From positions 73,471 to 137,470 of the forward strand of contig NZ_FNRM01000004.1 in NCBI RefSeq assembly GCF_900107845.1: a stretch of DNA of 64,000 nucleotides. The letters are read 5' to 3'. A model generated the notes under the pieces. That model had not been told where the DNA came from. It was given only the letters and a program-made list of their open reading frames with translations, and searched no databases. A program made the translations under genes and the position numbers. Of the stretch, positions 34,846 to 43,144 are shown piece after piece. This DNA comes from Alkalimonas amylolytica. Lineage in GTDB: Bacteria > Pseudomonadota > Gammaproteobacteria > Enterobacterales > Alteromonadaceae. Position 1 is the stretch's first letter. Each line of letters starts with the position of its first letter.

Positions 34846-36519
34846 TTAGGTAAAATAATCCATCAATGGCTTTTGCCGCAGCCACTGCCAAACCCGCCAG
34901 TAAAACAACAATTGAACCGCTTGTTCCGGTACAGGTTCCCCTTTTTGCAATTTTGCGAGAAAATCTGGTCGCACAACGGCGTCCTGTTGTTGCCAAAGTT
35001 GTGGCTGTGTCAGATAGCGTGATGGCAAAGGCTTGTTCTGGCTAGGGTTTAGCAAGAACAACTTCATTAATTTGGGGTGTTTTTGCAGAAAGTTATAGGC
35101 TTTTAACCGGCCCATAAACAGATGATCAGTGACACGTTTCGAATGCAGCAAATGTGGCTTTGAGCCATGCACCACAGGAAATTTCAATGCCGCTGGTGCA
35201 ACCTGCTGATACACTTCCTGATAAAAAGCGTTGCCCCGTTTTCGCAACGGATCTACCGCCATGGTGGCAAGCAAATAGTCACGGGACATGCCGGGCATGC
35301 ACACCATGGATTTTTGCTGAAACACCTTAAAGGGATTTAAACCGTACCGATTTCGTGTCCTGTGTGCGTAATTGAATAAGGCCGTGCCATCACTGTCGTT
35401 GGAGTACTTGGCCTTCTCCTTTAACCAGGTGCTTTCAAACGCATGCCACATCTCGGTTGCATGCTCCTTACCAAACACCATTTCGGCATGACGCCAGATA
35501 GCATGGCCATGCCATTTGATTTTTGTAGCCTGAAACTCGGCAAAGTCATCTTCACTGGCTTTGAGTGTTTTGCCGGGCAGCAATCCCTCCCATAACACAC
35601 TGGCATCGACAAACTGAGCCACCTGGCTGATGAAAAGAGATAAGCTCGGTACCAGAGTTTCAGAGACTTCCAGGTAATCCAGGTAGGCCTGGCTGGAAAA
35701 AAACGCGTGGTCCGGCACCTCGAGGGTATAAGGGATATTTAGATGCCGCGCCACCGCCAGCGCCGATCTGCCATCAAGATCCAGGTTTTCATCGGCATGG
35801 GATACGATGATGGCTTTGAGTGGCACGTTTCTTTTCTCAAGCAGAAAAGCAATCAAGCGGGAATCATAACCACCGCTGAGCAAGAGGGTATGCGGTTGGT
35901 CCGGACAAGCGCGCAGCGCCAAATCGACACTTTCTTCAAGCGTTTCTACCACCTCTTCGGTAGTGCCAGAGTTTCTTTGATAATTAAACTCCCAGTAACT
36001 ATAGCTTTGCACAGTGACAGGATCCGGCTCTACCACCATCACAGTAGCCGCAGGTACACGCGATACGCCTTTGGTAAGAGTATCCGGGCCAAAGGTGTAT
36101 CCAAGCGCTAAAAAGGCTCCCCAACCAGCAGGGTTATGCGCACCATCAAAGGCTCGGGTACAGTCTGCAAACACTACCTCTGAGGAACTGCGTTGCCAAT
36201 ACAGTGGTTGAAGACCCAGGATATCTGAACAAACAACCAATTTACTGGCACTGGCATCCCAGAAAATAGCAGCAAAAACGCCTTCACGCTGTGGCAGTAT
36301 CCGAGCAGCTTCCTGCCAGGACTCGGGTACTTTTTCGATGGCAGGCAGTGGTGTGCCCAGTACCAGAAGTGCATTGCCATTTAGCTGAAGAAGTTCTTGG
36401 GTGGATGCGATGCTGAGCAGAGGGGTTTGCAATTTTTGGTGCAGTGCCATCTGCTTGGTGACAATGTCCGTTACGGCGATAGAGTGCTCTTTCCCTACTC
36501 GGATCAATGATTGTTTCAT
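34846..36519 (-). CDS. asparagine-synthase-like protein 3, divergent
   Basis: 557 aa. The N-terminal NTN-like part (GNALLVLGTPLPAIEKV, GVFAAIFWDASASKLVVCSD, LGLQPLYWQRSSSEVVFADC) lacks Cys2. The C-terminal domain has the loop LLLSGGYDSRLIAFLLEKRN and DLDGRSALAVARHL, close to asparagine synthase/beta-lactam synthetase. It is longer and only distantly related to proteins 1 and 2. AGGGA lies 4 nt before the ATG. Leads a leftward group of AS-like, AS-like, flippase and CapA-like genes. ATP-dependent amide or ester formation is likely; the partner molecule is unknown. Confidence 0.78.
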   Translation of the reverse strand: MKQSLIRVGKEHSIAVTDIVTKQMALHQKLQTPLLSIASTQELLQLNGNALLVLGTPLPAIEKVPESWQEAARILPQREGVFAAIFWDASASKLVVCSDILGLQPLYWQRSSSEVVFADCTRAFDGAHNPAGWGAFLALGYTFGPDTLTKGVSRVPAATVMVVEPDPVTVQSYSYWEFNYQRNSGTTEEVVETLEESVDLALRACPDQPHTLLLSGGYDSRLIAFLLEKRNVPLKAIIVSHADENLDLDGRSALAVARHLNIPYTLEVPDHAFFSSQAYLDYLEVSETLVPSLSLFISQVAQFVDASVLWEGLLPGKTLKASEDDFAEFQATKIKWHGHAIWRHAEMVFGKEHATEMWHAFESTWLKEKAKYSNDSDGTALFNYAHRTRNRYGLNPFKVFQQKSMVCMPGMSRDYLLATMAVDPLRKRGNAFYQEVYQQVAPAALKFPVVHGSKPHLLHSKRVTDHLFMGRLKAYNFLQKHPKLMKLFLLNPSQNKPLPSRYLTQPQLWQQQDAVVRPDFLAKLQKGEPVPEQAVQLLFYWRVWQWLRQKPLMDYFT

Positions 36520-36965
36520 ACTATCCCTGTCTCATTATTTTCTTGCTTTGTATTCGTGCAGTTGCCCAAACCAACTCCATATCCGGGCCTAACCGTTAGC
36601 GCGCAATCAAAAATTAAGTACACAACAGACTTCAGCTTCGCTTAAAACCACCTGCGATCCTGTTGTCCCTATTAACCTAGCAGGAAATCGCCAGAAATGC
36701 CTATATTTCGCGCAAATAGTTTAATTCCCAAGTTATACCGGGCTAACTTGTTATTTTTTAGCTAATAAGCAACAGCGATGACTGTCTTTTGAGAGGCGTT
36801 TTGGTGCAATTCAAGCTGAACAATATTTATCCACAGCGGTAATCTTGGTATCATAGCCGGGCTGCCGCATGAAACTGTACTTCAGTCAAATTGCCCACGC
36901 TGTATCCACATGGGATCTCCCATGTTTGATTGAAACCAGATGAATTTTTTTGTAAGGAAGCCGTA
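36520..36965. other. intergenic gap between two divergent genes
   Basis: 446 nt with no convincing ORF. AT-rich stretches are visible in the middle third. The gap must hold promoters for both the leftward AS-like group and the rightward kinase-like gene. A perfect 8-bp inverted repeat with 2-nt spacer is listed separately (36908-36925). A single perfect DnaA box at 36827 is considered chance. No sigma-54 element with correct spacing was found. Confidence 0.5.
36908..36925. repeat. inverted repeat, candidate operator
   Basis: ACATGGGA-TC-TCCCATGT, perfect 8-bp arms, ending 40 nt before the GTG start of the kinase-like gene. It could bind a dimeric regulator or form a hairpin in the leader; no T-run follows, so it is not a terminator. 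Confidence 0.4.
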
Positions 36966-38579
36966 GTGCAGCTACCAAGAGAAGTCCTCCCCTTGCTCCC
37001 AGTGTCAGTAACAACAGCTGCGTATTGTTTATCCCTGAAGCTCCAGCCTGGGCGTGTCTGCGGCGGCAATATAAAAGCCTACCGTTCACAACAAGAACTG
37101 GAGGCCTGGTTAACGGATACTGAAGAAAGACCGCAAGAGTGTGTTCAAAGTGCAGACTTTTGCAATCAGGTATTGCGCACTGAGTTCACACATACTTTTA
37201 TTTGTCTGGATACTTTAAATCCACTTGCAACCAAGGGCTTGGCTTCATGGCTTAAACGCATCAAGGCAGCCGGAGGCCAACTTGGTCGACTGGTTATTCT
37301 TCGACGCCTTACCAATGCCAGTCTGCTTCGCAAAGTGACAGAAACAACACTAAGACGGCGCTTACGAAAGCTGATGACAAGCTTGCTGCCCGACCCTGAA
37401 CTAAGTTTACTACGAGCACTCAGCCCAGCTAAGAGTGCGGCCAACTTTTCCTGTTACCAATACATTGCTGAACGTGTCGCAGATGGAAGTATTAAGCGCT
37501 TTCTTCCCATACCGCCAGCCACTCAAGAGGGGCAACGCAGCCTGAATAAGCAACTTGTCGATCATGCAGTTTTTTTTGCTGTCTGGCCAAGTGAAACGAC
37601 CCCGTCCCCATTGCATAAACTGATGGATAACATACCAGCTTCGCAGTCGGAGGCTGGATTAGAGCTGAAACAGGTTTTGGTGAGCAAAAAAGACAAACTT
37701 ATCGTTTTCTTAGAAGCAAAGATGCCTTTGATCGGCAAGATCACATTGTCAGAAAGGGCAAGAGCAGATGCACAACAGAATACGGCTGTGTTGATTAGTC
37801 TGCGACATCAGACCAAGCTCCTTACCCCAGTAGTCCTTCAGGAAAATGTTATTGATGGCTATTTTTATTCCATCGAAACGGAGTGCTCCGGTCAGCCACT
37901 TAAAACACTCAAGGATGCGCACATGGAGCAAGAAGTGATGCTGGGTGTCCTCAATGCCTTTAGCAGGCTTAGCAATGATCCCAGTTCACAGGATGCTGGG
38001 CCCTTGATTGATGCCATGCTGGATAAAAGCTATCACCAGCTCGAAGGACTGCTTTCAACAGCACAACTAAGTGTCATCAAAAGCTACTTTCAGCAAAACT
38101 TGTCCAAACACATTATCCCTTGCGGTGTAGTACACCATGACCTGAGTCAAAGCAACGTCTTGTTTAACGCAGCCGAGCAGCCCGTTGCCGTCATTGATTG
38201 GGATGAAAGTACCTTACAAGCTCCATTGGCCTTGAATCTGCTTTCCTATTTATTTAGTCGCTGCAGTCGGCAGGCAAGCAACCAACGGGATGCTTTTGCG
38301 ATGGTTTTAAATGCAAACACGGCATCTTCTGAGTTGTCAGAACTAACCAACCAGTCTTATCAACTGTTACAAAGCCCATCGGCACTACACCCTTTCTGGA
38401 CCAGGCTGCACTGGTTGATCACCCTTGCTCATCAGGTGCAATTTGAAGGCTTTACAACGCGGGCTCATTTATCCGCTGATGCCGGTAAAATCGTCGACGA
38501 ATTTTTCAGTATTGAGGCTAACAGCGGCTCGCTCCAGATCCAAGCAGACTTATCACAAACGTCCATACTCGCTAACTAG
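36966..38579 (+). CDS. large protein with C-terminal phosphotransferase (APH-like) domain
   Basis: 537 aa from a GTG at 36966 with AAGGA 7 nt upstream; a TTG at 36930 is in frame but lacks a site. The N-terminal ~210 residues are not recognised. The remainder resembles a kinase: IVFLEAKMPLIGKITLS may carry the ATP lysine, then CGVVHHDLSQSNVLF (catalytic HxDxxxxN) and PVAVIDWDEST (Mg-binding Asp). No TM segment. It is the only rightward gene between 26.6 and 50.8 kb. Substrate unknown; phosphorylation of a sugar or lipid-linked intermediate is plausible. It shares only the kinase motifs with the protein at 22187. Confidence 0.7.
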   Translation: MQLPREVLPLLPVSVTTAAYCLSLKLQPGRVCGGNIKAYRSQQELEAWLTDTEERPQECVQSADFCNQVLRTEFTHTFICLDTLNPLATKGLASWLKRIKAAGGQLGRLVILRRLTNASLLRKVTETTLRRRLRKLMTSLLPDPELSLLRALSPAKSAANFSCYQYIAERVADGSIKRFLPIPPATQEGQRSLNKQLVDHAVFFAVWPSETTPSPLHKLMDNIPASQSEAGLELKQVLVSKKDKLIVFLEAKMPLIGKITLSERARADAQQNTAVLISLRHQTKLLTPVVLQENVIDGYFYSIETECSGQPLKTLKDAHMEQEVMLGVLNAFSRLSNDPSSQDAGPLIDAMLDKSYHQLEGLLSTAQLSVIKSYFQQNLSKHIIPCGVVHHDLSQSNVLFNAAEQPVAVIDWDESTLQAPLALNLLSYLFSRCSRQASNQRDAFAMVLNANTASSELSELTNQSYQLLQSPSALHPFWTRLHWLITLAHQVQFEGFTTRAHLSADAGKIVDEFFSIEANSGSLQIQADLSQTSILAN

Positions 38580-38659
38580 TTTCAGAAGTAGCCAGTCGAG
38601 TCGTTGCTGGCTATGTACTTTGATATAGAAAAGCGGTGTTTTTAATGACGCTGTCTGTA

Positions 38660-40096
38660 TCAGCGCTTTGTTCGCAAATACAAGCTACGTATTTCAACAC
38701 TGATCGGGTGTCGTAACACAAAGATCAGTGTCAACCAGAGCACCGGTACCACAAAAAATAACAAACCTAAGATAAACAATAGACTTTGTTCAGCAATGGT
38801 CCATTTGATATCAATAGCAAAAACAAAAGCCCAACACAGTACAGCAATAACCACGGATGGCAAAATGGAGCGAAAGAAAGCCAGTATCTGCAGCTGTAAG
38901 TATCTTCTTAGTACCAGACTGGAGACCACCACATCCAGTAACCCTGTCGCAACGAAGGCCCAAGCGATTGCCGTTAGTCCATACGGGAAGGTCTGAATCA
39001 CCAGAAAAATGAACACAACAAACAATAATAGCTCTTTCAAGAACATCACCTTTTCAGCATGATTCGCAATCAATGCTTGAGGAGATAGCAAGTGAATGGC
39101 ACGTAACATGGCCCATAATGTCAGAATGCTAGCTGGCGCTGCAGCTGCCAGCCATTGATCTCCAAACATAATCTGAATCGCTGGCAAAGTCACCACGCTA
39201 GTGACGCTGAGTACTGGCAAAATCAAGCCAAGCATCAAGTGGCTCGCCGCCGTGTAGGTGTAGGCTAAATCGGCTCCATCGTTTTTCTTTCTCGATAAAA
39301 AGGGCTGCACCACCGGACGCACCCCTGCATAAATCGAGTCGGTAACAAAGTTAATAAAACCAAGACCGCGCGAAAACATGGCTACCTGAGCTGTAGTACC
39401 AAGCTTACCAATAATAACGTCTGGCGCGGTTAGCTGCATATTGCGAAATGTTTTGCCGAGGGTGCTGTAAATTCCTAAGCTGGCTATAGGTTTCATGTTT
39501 TGAAAGCTGGGCCAAACCAGGCTTTGCTGGCGCGTGGCATAAACCCCCAAACTGAAGGTTACGAAAACCGACACAATATGCCCTATCGCCAAAGCGTAAT
39601 AACTAAAGCCTAGCAAAATAAAGCCAACCGTCACTATCAATTGCAAAGTTGCTGAGCTAATTGCGATCTGGCTGATGCGATCAAACCGATACTCGCGACT
39701 TAATAAGGCATTCGGAATACTGATAAAAGGAGCAAAAATGAAGCCAGTCGATAGCATAAAAAAGATGATGCCAAGATTTTCCACCTTAAAGAAATCCGCG
39801 ACCCAGAATGAGGATAGCATCACCAAAGCACCGAGAGACCAGCTAATTAAAATGGTCAAACCATAAGATGCCTTAATTTTATCGACCGTGAGCTCCTTTT
39901 CCCTTACCAGATAAGTATTGGCTCCAAGAATACGAAAATCGGCCATGATCATCACCAAAGCGCTGGCAATAGCAAAAGTACCGATTTCTTCCGGGGTCAG
40001 TAAACGGGCTATGGCAATGGTACTTACCAGTGAAATCAGTTTGATCAGGTACTTGCCGGCCGCAGAGTGAAGGATGGCGGTACGGACTGTTCGCAT
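38660..40096 (-). CDS. oligosaccharide flippase 4 (Wzx-like)
   Basis: 478 aa. IAIARLLTPEEIGTFAIASALVM and LGANTYLVREKELT identify the flippase family and show close kinship to flippase 2. ATG 40096 is chosen because it lies in a TGATG stop/start overlap with the upstream glycosyltransferase; the in-frame extension to 40138 would run into that gene. Last gene of the long leftward run from wecB. Hydrophobic helices span nearly the whole protein. Confidence 0.87.
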   Translation of the reverse strand: MRTVRTAILHSAAGKYLIKLISLVSTIAIARLLTPEEIGTFAIASALVMIMADFRILGANTYLVREKELTVDKIKASYGLTILISWSLGALVMLSSFWVADFFKVENLGIIFFMLSTGFIFAPFISIPNALLSREYRFDRISQIAISSATLQLIVTVGFILLGFSYYALAIGHIVSVFVTFSLGVYATRQQSLVWPSFQNMKPIASLGIYSTLGKTFRNMQLTAPDVIIGKLGTTAQVAMFSRGLGFINFVTDSIYAGVRPVVQPFLSRKKNDGADLAYTYTAASHLMLGLILPVLSVTSVVTLPAIQIMFGDQWLAAAAPASILTLWAMLRAIHLLSPQALIANHAEKVMFLKELLLFVVFIFLVIQTFPYGLTAIAWAFVATGLLDVVVSSLVLRRYLQLQILAFFRSILPSVVIAVLCWAFVFAIDIKWTIAEQSLLFILGLLFFVVPVLWLTLIFVLRHPISVEIRSLYLRTKR

Positions 40097-41202
40097 CAGC
40101 GATGAACTCCTGCATAACACGTTGCAAAGGCAGCACACATTGCTGCGGCTGCAAAGCGCTGCTGAAAATCATCCTGAGCCGCTTGCTGCATTCCATTGTC
40201 ACTGTTTGGTGTGCTAACAATCCCCACAATGGCTGTTGTCAGCTCCATTGCGGTATTTTGCGGTAACACCCGACCGCTATAGCCATCCTGCACCACCTCA
40301 GGATTTCCGCCCACATCCGACACAATGCAGGGAATGCCAAGGCTCATGGCTTCCAGTAAGGTCATCGAGGTACCCTCACTCAGCGATGGCAGTAAGAACA
40401 GCTCCATCAGCGCCATGTAGTCGGTGGCCGGGCTTTTAAAACCGGCAAAAATAACCCGCTCGTTGATCTTTAGCTCACCGGCCAGTTGCTCCAGGTTGTG
40501 TCGTTCTGGCCCATCGCCGACCAGCAGCAACACCACATCGGGAAACTCCGGCGCAAGCCTGGCAAAGGCTTCTAACATCATGGCCTGGTTTTTAATCGGG
40601 TCTAATCGCGCTACCGTACCAATCACCCGCTGCTCTGGTGATATACCCAGCTCTTGCCGGGCTTTGGCCCGGCCTGCTTCGGTACTGACTAAAGGCTCAA
40701 TGCCGTTGTAGATCACGTCTATCTTACCTGCCGGAATAAACTCGTACTCCACCAAAGCCGCCTTGGTGGCTTTGGAGATGGCAGTGATTTTGTGGGTGGT
40801 CGCAGCCATCAGTTTATTGATCAACCAGGCCTTGCGACGATGGTGATCCGGGAAAAAGCGGCCATGCTCGGTAAAAATGACCTTAGCCTTAGTGCCTAAA
40901 GCGGCAAACCAGCCATAGACCCAGGGGGTGTATTGATGGCAGTGCACGATGTCGATGCGGTGCGCTTTAATCAACTGACGGATGCCCTTGATGAGCGCCC
41001 AATCAAAGCCAGGCTGTCGGGCCAGCACCTCAATGCCAATGCCTTCTTGTTGCAAAGCCTGGCCAATGGCACCAACGCTGCCTTCGATGCAGCAAATGCG
41101 GTGCTCGACCACGCTTTTATCCATACCGCGGATCAGCTGATTGATCACCTGCTCGGTGCCGCCTATGGCCATGTCGTAGGTGATGTGAAGTACCCGCTTC
41201 AT
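40096..41202 (-). CDS. glycosyltransferase family 4
   Basis: 368 aa. N-terminal LHITYDMAIGGTEQVINQLI, then VHCHQYTPWVYG and IFTEHGRFFPD; C-terminal GTVARLDPIKNQAMMLEAFA, LLLVGDGPERHNLE and PSLSEGTSMTLLEAMSLGIPCIVSDVGGNPEVV with the EX7E motif. This is the classic retaining GT4. Overlaps the amidotransferase gene by an ATGA (41199-41202). Placed between the XrtA amidotransferase and flippase 4, it probably adds a core sugar of the repeat unit; donor not predictable. Confidence 0.92.
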   Translation of the reverse strand: MKRVLHITYDMAIGGTEQVINQLIRGMDKSVVEHRICCIEGSVGAIGQALQQEGIGIEVLARQPGFDWALIKGIRQLIKAHRIDIVHCHQYTPWVYGWFAALGTKAKVIFTEHGRFFPDHHRRKAWLINKLMAATTHKITAISKATKAALVEYEFIPAGKIDVIYNGIEPLVSTEAGRAKARQELGISPEQRVIGTVARLDPIKNQAMMLEAFARLAPEFPDVVLLLVGDGPERHNLEQLAGELKINERVIFAGFKSPATDYMALMELFLLPSLSEGTSMTLLEAMSLGIPCIVSDVGGNPEVVQDGYSGRVLPQNTAMELTTAIVGIVSTPNSDNGMQQAAQDDFQQRFAAAAMCAAFATCYAGVHR

Positions 41203-43139
41203 GCGTGTTCCTTAACTGCCCGCTCATTATCAGATGGAGTTGCCGGCGTCATGTAGTGCTGCCACCAGGCTTCGAATACCAGCAGGGTCCAGAGCTCCTG
41301 GGTATAGCGATGATCACCGGCCTGATGCTGCTGCCACAGCTGCTGCACCTGCTGCCGGTGGAAAAACTGAGCAAAGCCTGCATCCTTGGCTTGCAATAAC
41401 TGATCGCCTATCGGTTTAAGCTCGTGGCACAGCCACTCAGCCAGTGGTACCGAAAAACCCATTTTCTTACGGTACAAAATAGCATCCGACAAAATGCCCT
41501 GCTGGCTTTGTTTCAGCAGGTATTTTTTCTCCCGGCCGTGCAGCTTTAAACGCGATGGCACGGTGGCGGCAAATTCGACCATGCGATAATCGAGCAGTGG
41601 GGCACGGGCCTCCAGCGAGTTGGCCATGGTCATACGGTCTACTTTGACCAGAATATCGCCCGGCAGATAGGTTTTAAAATCGGTATAGAGTACCCGAGAC
41701 AGATGATCGTCGCTGTCGGCCGCATCATACGCCTGGGTTGTGACTGTGGCTGAATCGTAGCCCTGCAATTCGCTGGCAAAAGCGGGCAAAAGAAGCCGCT
41801 GCCACAATGCCGGGCTAAAGAAAGCATTGGTTAAAAAGAACCCCTGGCCAGGGCTAAGCGCCATGGTACGTAACAAGGTATTGGCTTTACGTGCGGGGGT
41901 GCCCGGTAGTTTTGCTGCCAGTTGCGCCAGCGGGTTGGCCATAGATCGAATAAAGCCCGGCAGTTTTTGCCGTAATTGATGTTCGGTCTGATCCACCACG
42001 TACTTGCTGTAACCGGCAAAATTCTCATCGCCACCATCCCCCGCCAGCGCCACCGTCACTTGCTTACGGGCCAACTCGGCGACAAAGTAGGTGGGTACAA
42101 AGGACGGATCGGCAAAGGGTTCGTCAAAGTAGCGGCTAATCGTCAGGAAGCTGTCGGTGACATTGGCACGCACGGTAAATTCATGGTGATCGGTGCCAAA
42201 CTGCTGCGCAATCTGCTTGGCGTACTGCACTTCATCGAATTTTTTCGAATCAAACCCAATGGCGCAGGTGGTCACCGGTTGTGCCCCCTGTTTCGTCATA
42301 CTAGCTTTCGCCATGCTGGCCACCACGGCGCTGGAATCTACCCCACCACTTAAAAAAGCCCCCAGCGGCACGTCGCTGATCATGCGGATTTTCACCGCAT
42401 CGTCCAACAGCTCACGCAGCTGATGCGACAACTCTTCTTCTGAGGCGGCACTGGGGCTGGCAAAGCTTAGATCCCAGTAGCAGTGCTCGGTAAACTGACC
42501 CTGGTGCCACTCTGCATAATAGCCAGGCTTGAGTTTGCGGGCCTGTTTAAAAATACTTTTAGGGTCCGGCACGTACTGGTAAAAGAAATAGTCCTGTAGC
42601 GCTTGCGGGTTTAAATCACGCTTAAAAAAGGGCAGCGGCATCAGCGCTTTTAGCTCAGAGGCAAAGGCGAAATAGTCCCCGTCCTGATACAGATACAGCG
42701 GTTTTTTGCCTAAACGATCGCGCGCCACAAAGAGCTTTTGCAACTGCCTGTCCCAAATCGCGATGGCAAACATGCCATTGAGCTGCTGCAAACAGGCCGG
42801 CCCATGCAGCATATACAAGCGCAGCAACACTTCGCTGTCGGTATGGCTGACAAAGTGCTCGCCCTTTTCTTCCAGCGCGGCTCTTAGTGGCTGAAAGTTA
42901 TAAATTTCGCCATTAAACACCATCACGTAACGACCACAGGCCGAGTGCATTGGCTGGCTACCGGCGGCGGATAAGTCCAAAATGCTTAAGCGACGGTGCA
43001 CCAGAGCGATGTGCTGATCAAACCAAAGCCCGCCAGCATCGGGGCCGCGGTGCAAAATCGCCTGCCCCATCTGTGCCAGCAACTGCCCGGTTGTTGTCTC
43101 TGGCTCACCAAAGCGGAAAAAACCAGCTAATCCACACAT
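41199..43139 (-). CDS. XrtA-system amidotransferase (asparagine synthase family, class II)
   Basis: 646 aa. Canonical: MCGLAGFF with the glutaminase Cys2, HRGPDAGG, VFNGEIYN, DRLGKKPLYL, the ATP loop LGAFLSGGVDSSAV and LAGDGGDENFAGYSKY. Length and position match the exosortase-A-associated amidotransferase family. Glutamine-dependent; in O-antigen and EPS pathways such enzymes amidate uronic acid residues, and the UDP-GalA-forming epimerase and WecB/C (ManNAcA) in the same run supply such acids (inference). Overlaps the GT4 by ATGA and lies 5 nt after the O-ligase-like gene. Confidence 0.92.
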   Translation of the reverse strand: MCGLAGFFRFGEPETTTGQLLAQMGQAILHRGPDAGGLWFDQHIALVHRRLSILDLSAAGSQPMHSACGRYVMVFNGEIYNFQPLRAALEEKGEHFVSHTDSEVLLRLYMLHGPACLQQLNGMFAIAIWDRQLQKLFVARDRLGKKPLYLYQDGDYFAFASELKALMPLPFFKRDLNPQALQDYFFYQYVPDPKSIFKQARKLKPGYYAEWHQGQFTEHCYWDLSFASPSAASEEELSHQLRELLDDAVKIRMISDVPLGAFLSGGVDSSAVVASMAKASMTKQGAQPVTTCAIGFDSKKFDEVQYAKQIAQQFGTDHHEFTVRANVTDSFLTISRYFDEPFADPSFVPTYFVAELARKQVTVALAGDGGDENFAGYSKYVVDQTEHQLRQKLPGFIRSMANPLAQLAAKLPGTPARKANTLLRTMALSPGQGFFLTNAFFSPALWQRLLLPAFASELQGYDSATVTTQAYDAADSDDHLSRVLYTDFKTYLPGDILVKVDRMTMANSLEARAPLLDYRMVEFAATVPSRLKLHGREKKYLLKQSQQGILSDAILYRKKMGFSVPLAEWLCHELKPIGDQLLQAKDAGFAQFFHRQQVQQLWQQHQAGDHRYTQELWTLLVFEAWWQHYMTPATPSDNERAVKEHA

Positions 43140-43144
43140 CCTTG

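Noticed and set aside
34787-34996. N-terminal extension of asparagine-synthase-like protein 2
   Set aside because: The extra 70 residues overlap the upstream gene, have no counterpart in the paralogue at 28109, and ATG 34786 lines up with the paralogue start.
36827-36835. Perfect DnaA box TTATCCACA
   Set aside because: A single 9-mer is expected by chance about once in a window this size on both strands; no cluster, AT-rich unwinding array or dnaA/repA gene.
38591-38614. Stem TAGCCAG/CTGGCTA between the convergent kinase-like and flippase 4 genes
   Set aside because: A 7-bp stem with a 9-10 nt loop but no adjacent T-run on either strand; too weak to call a terminator.
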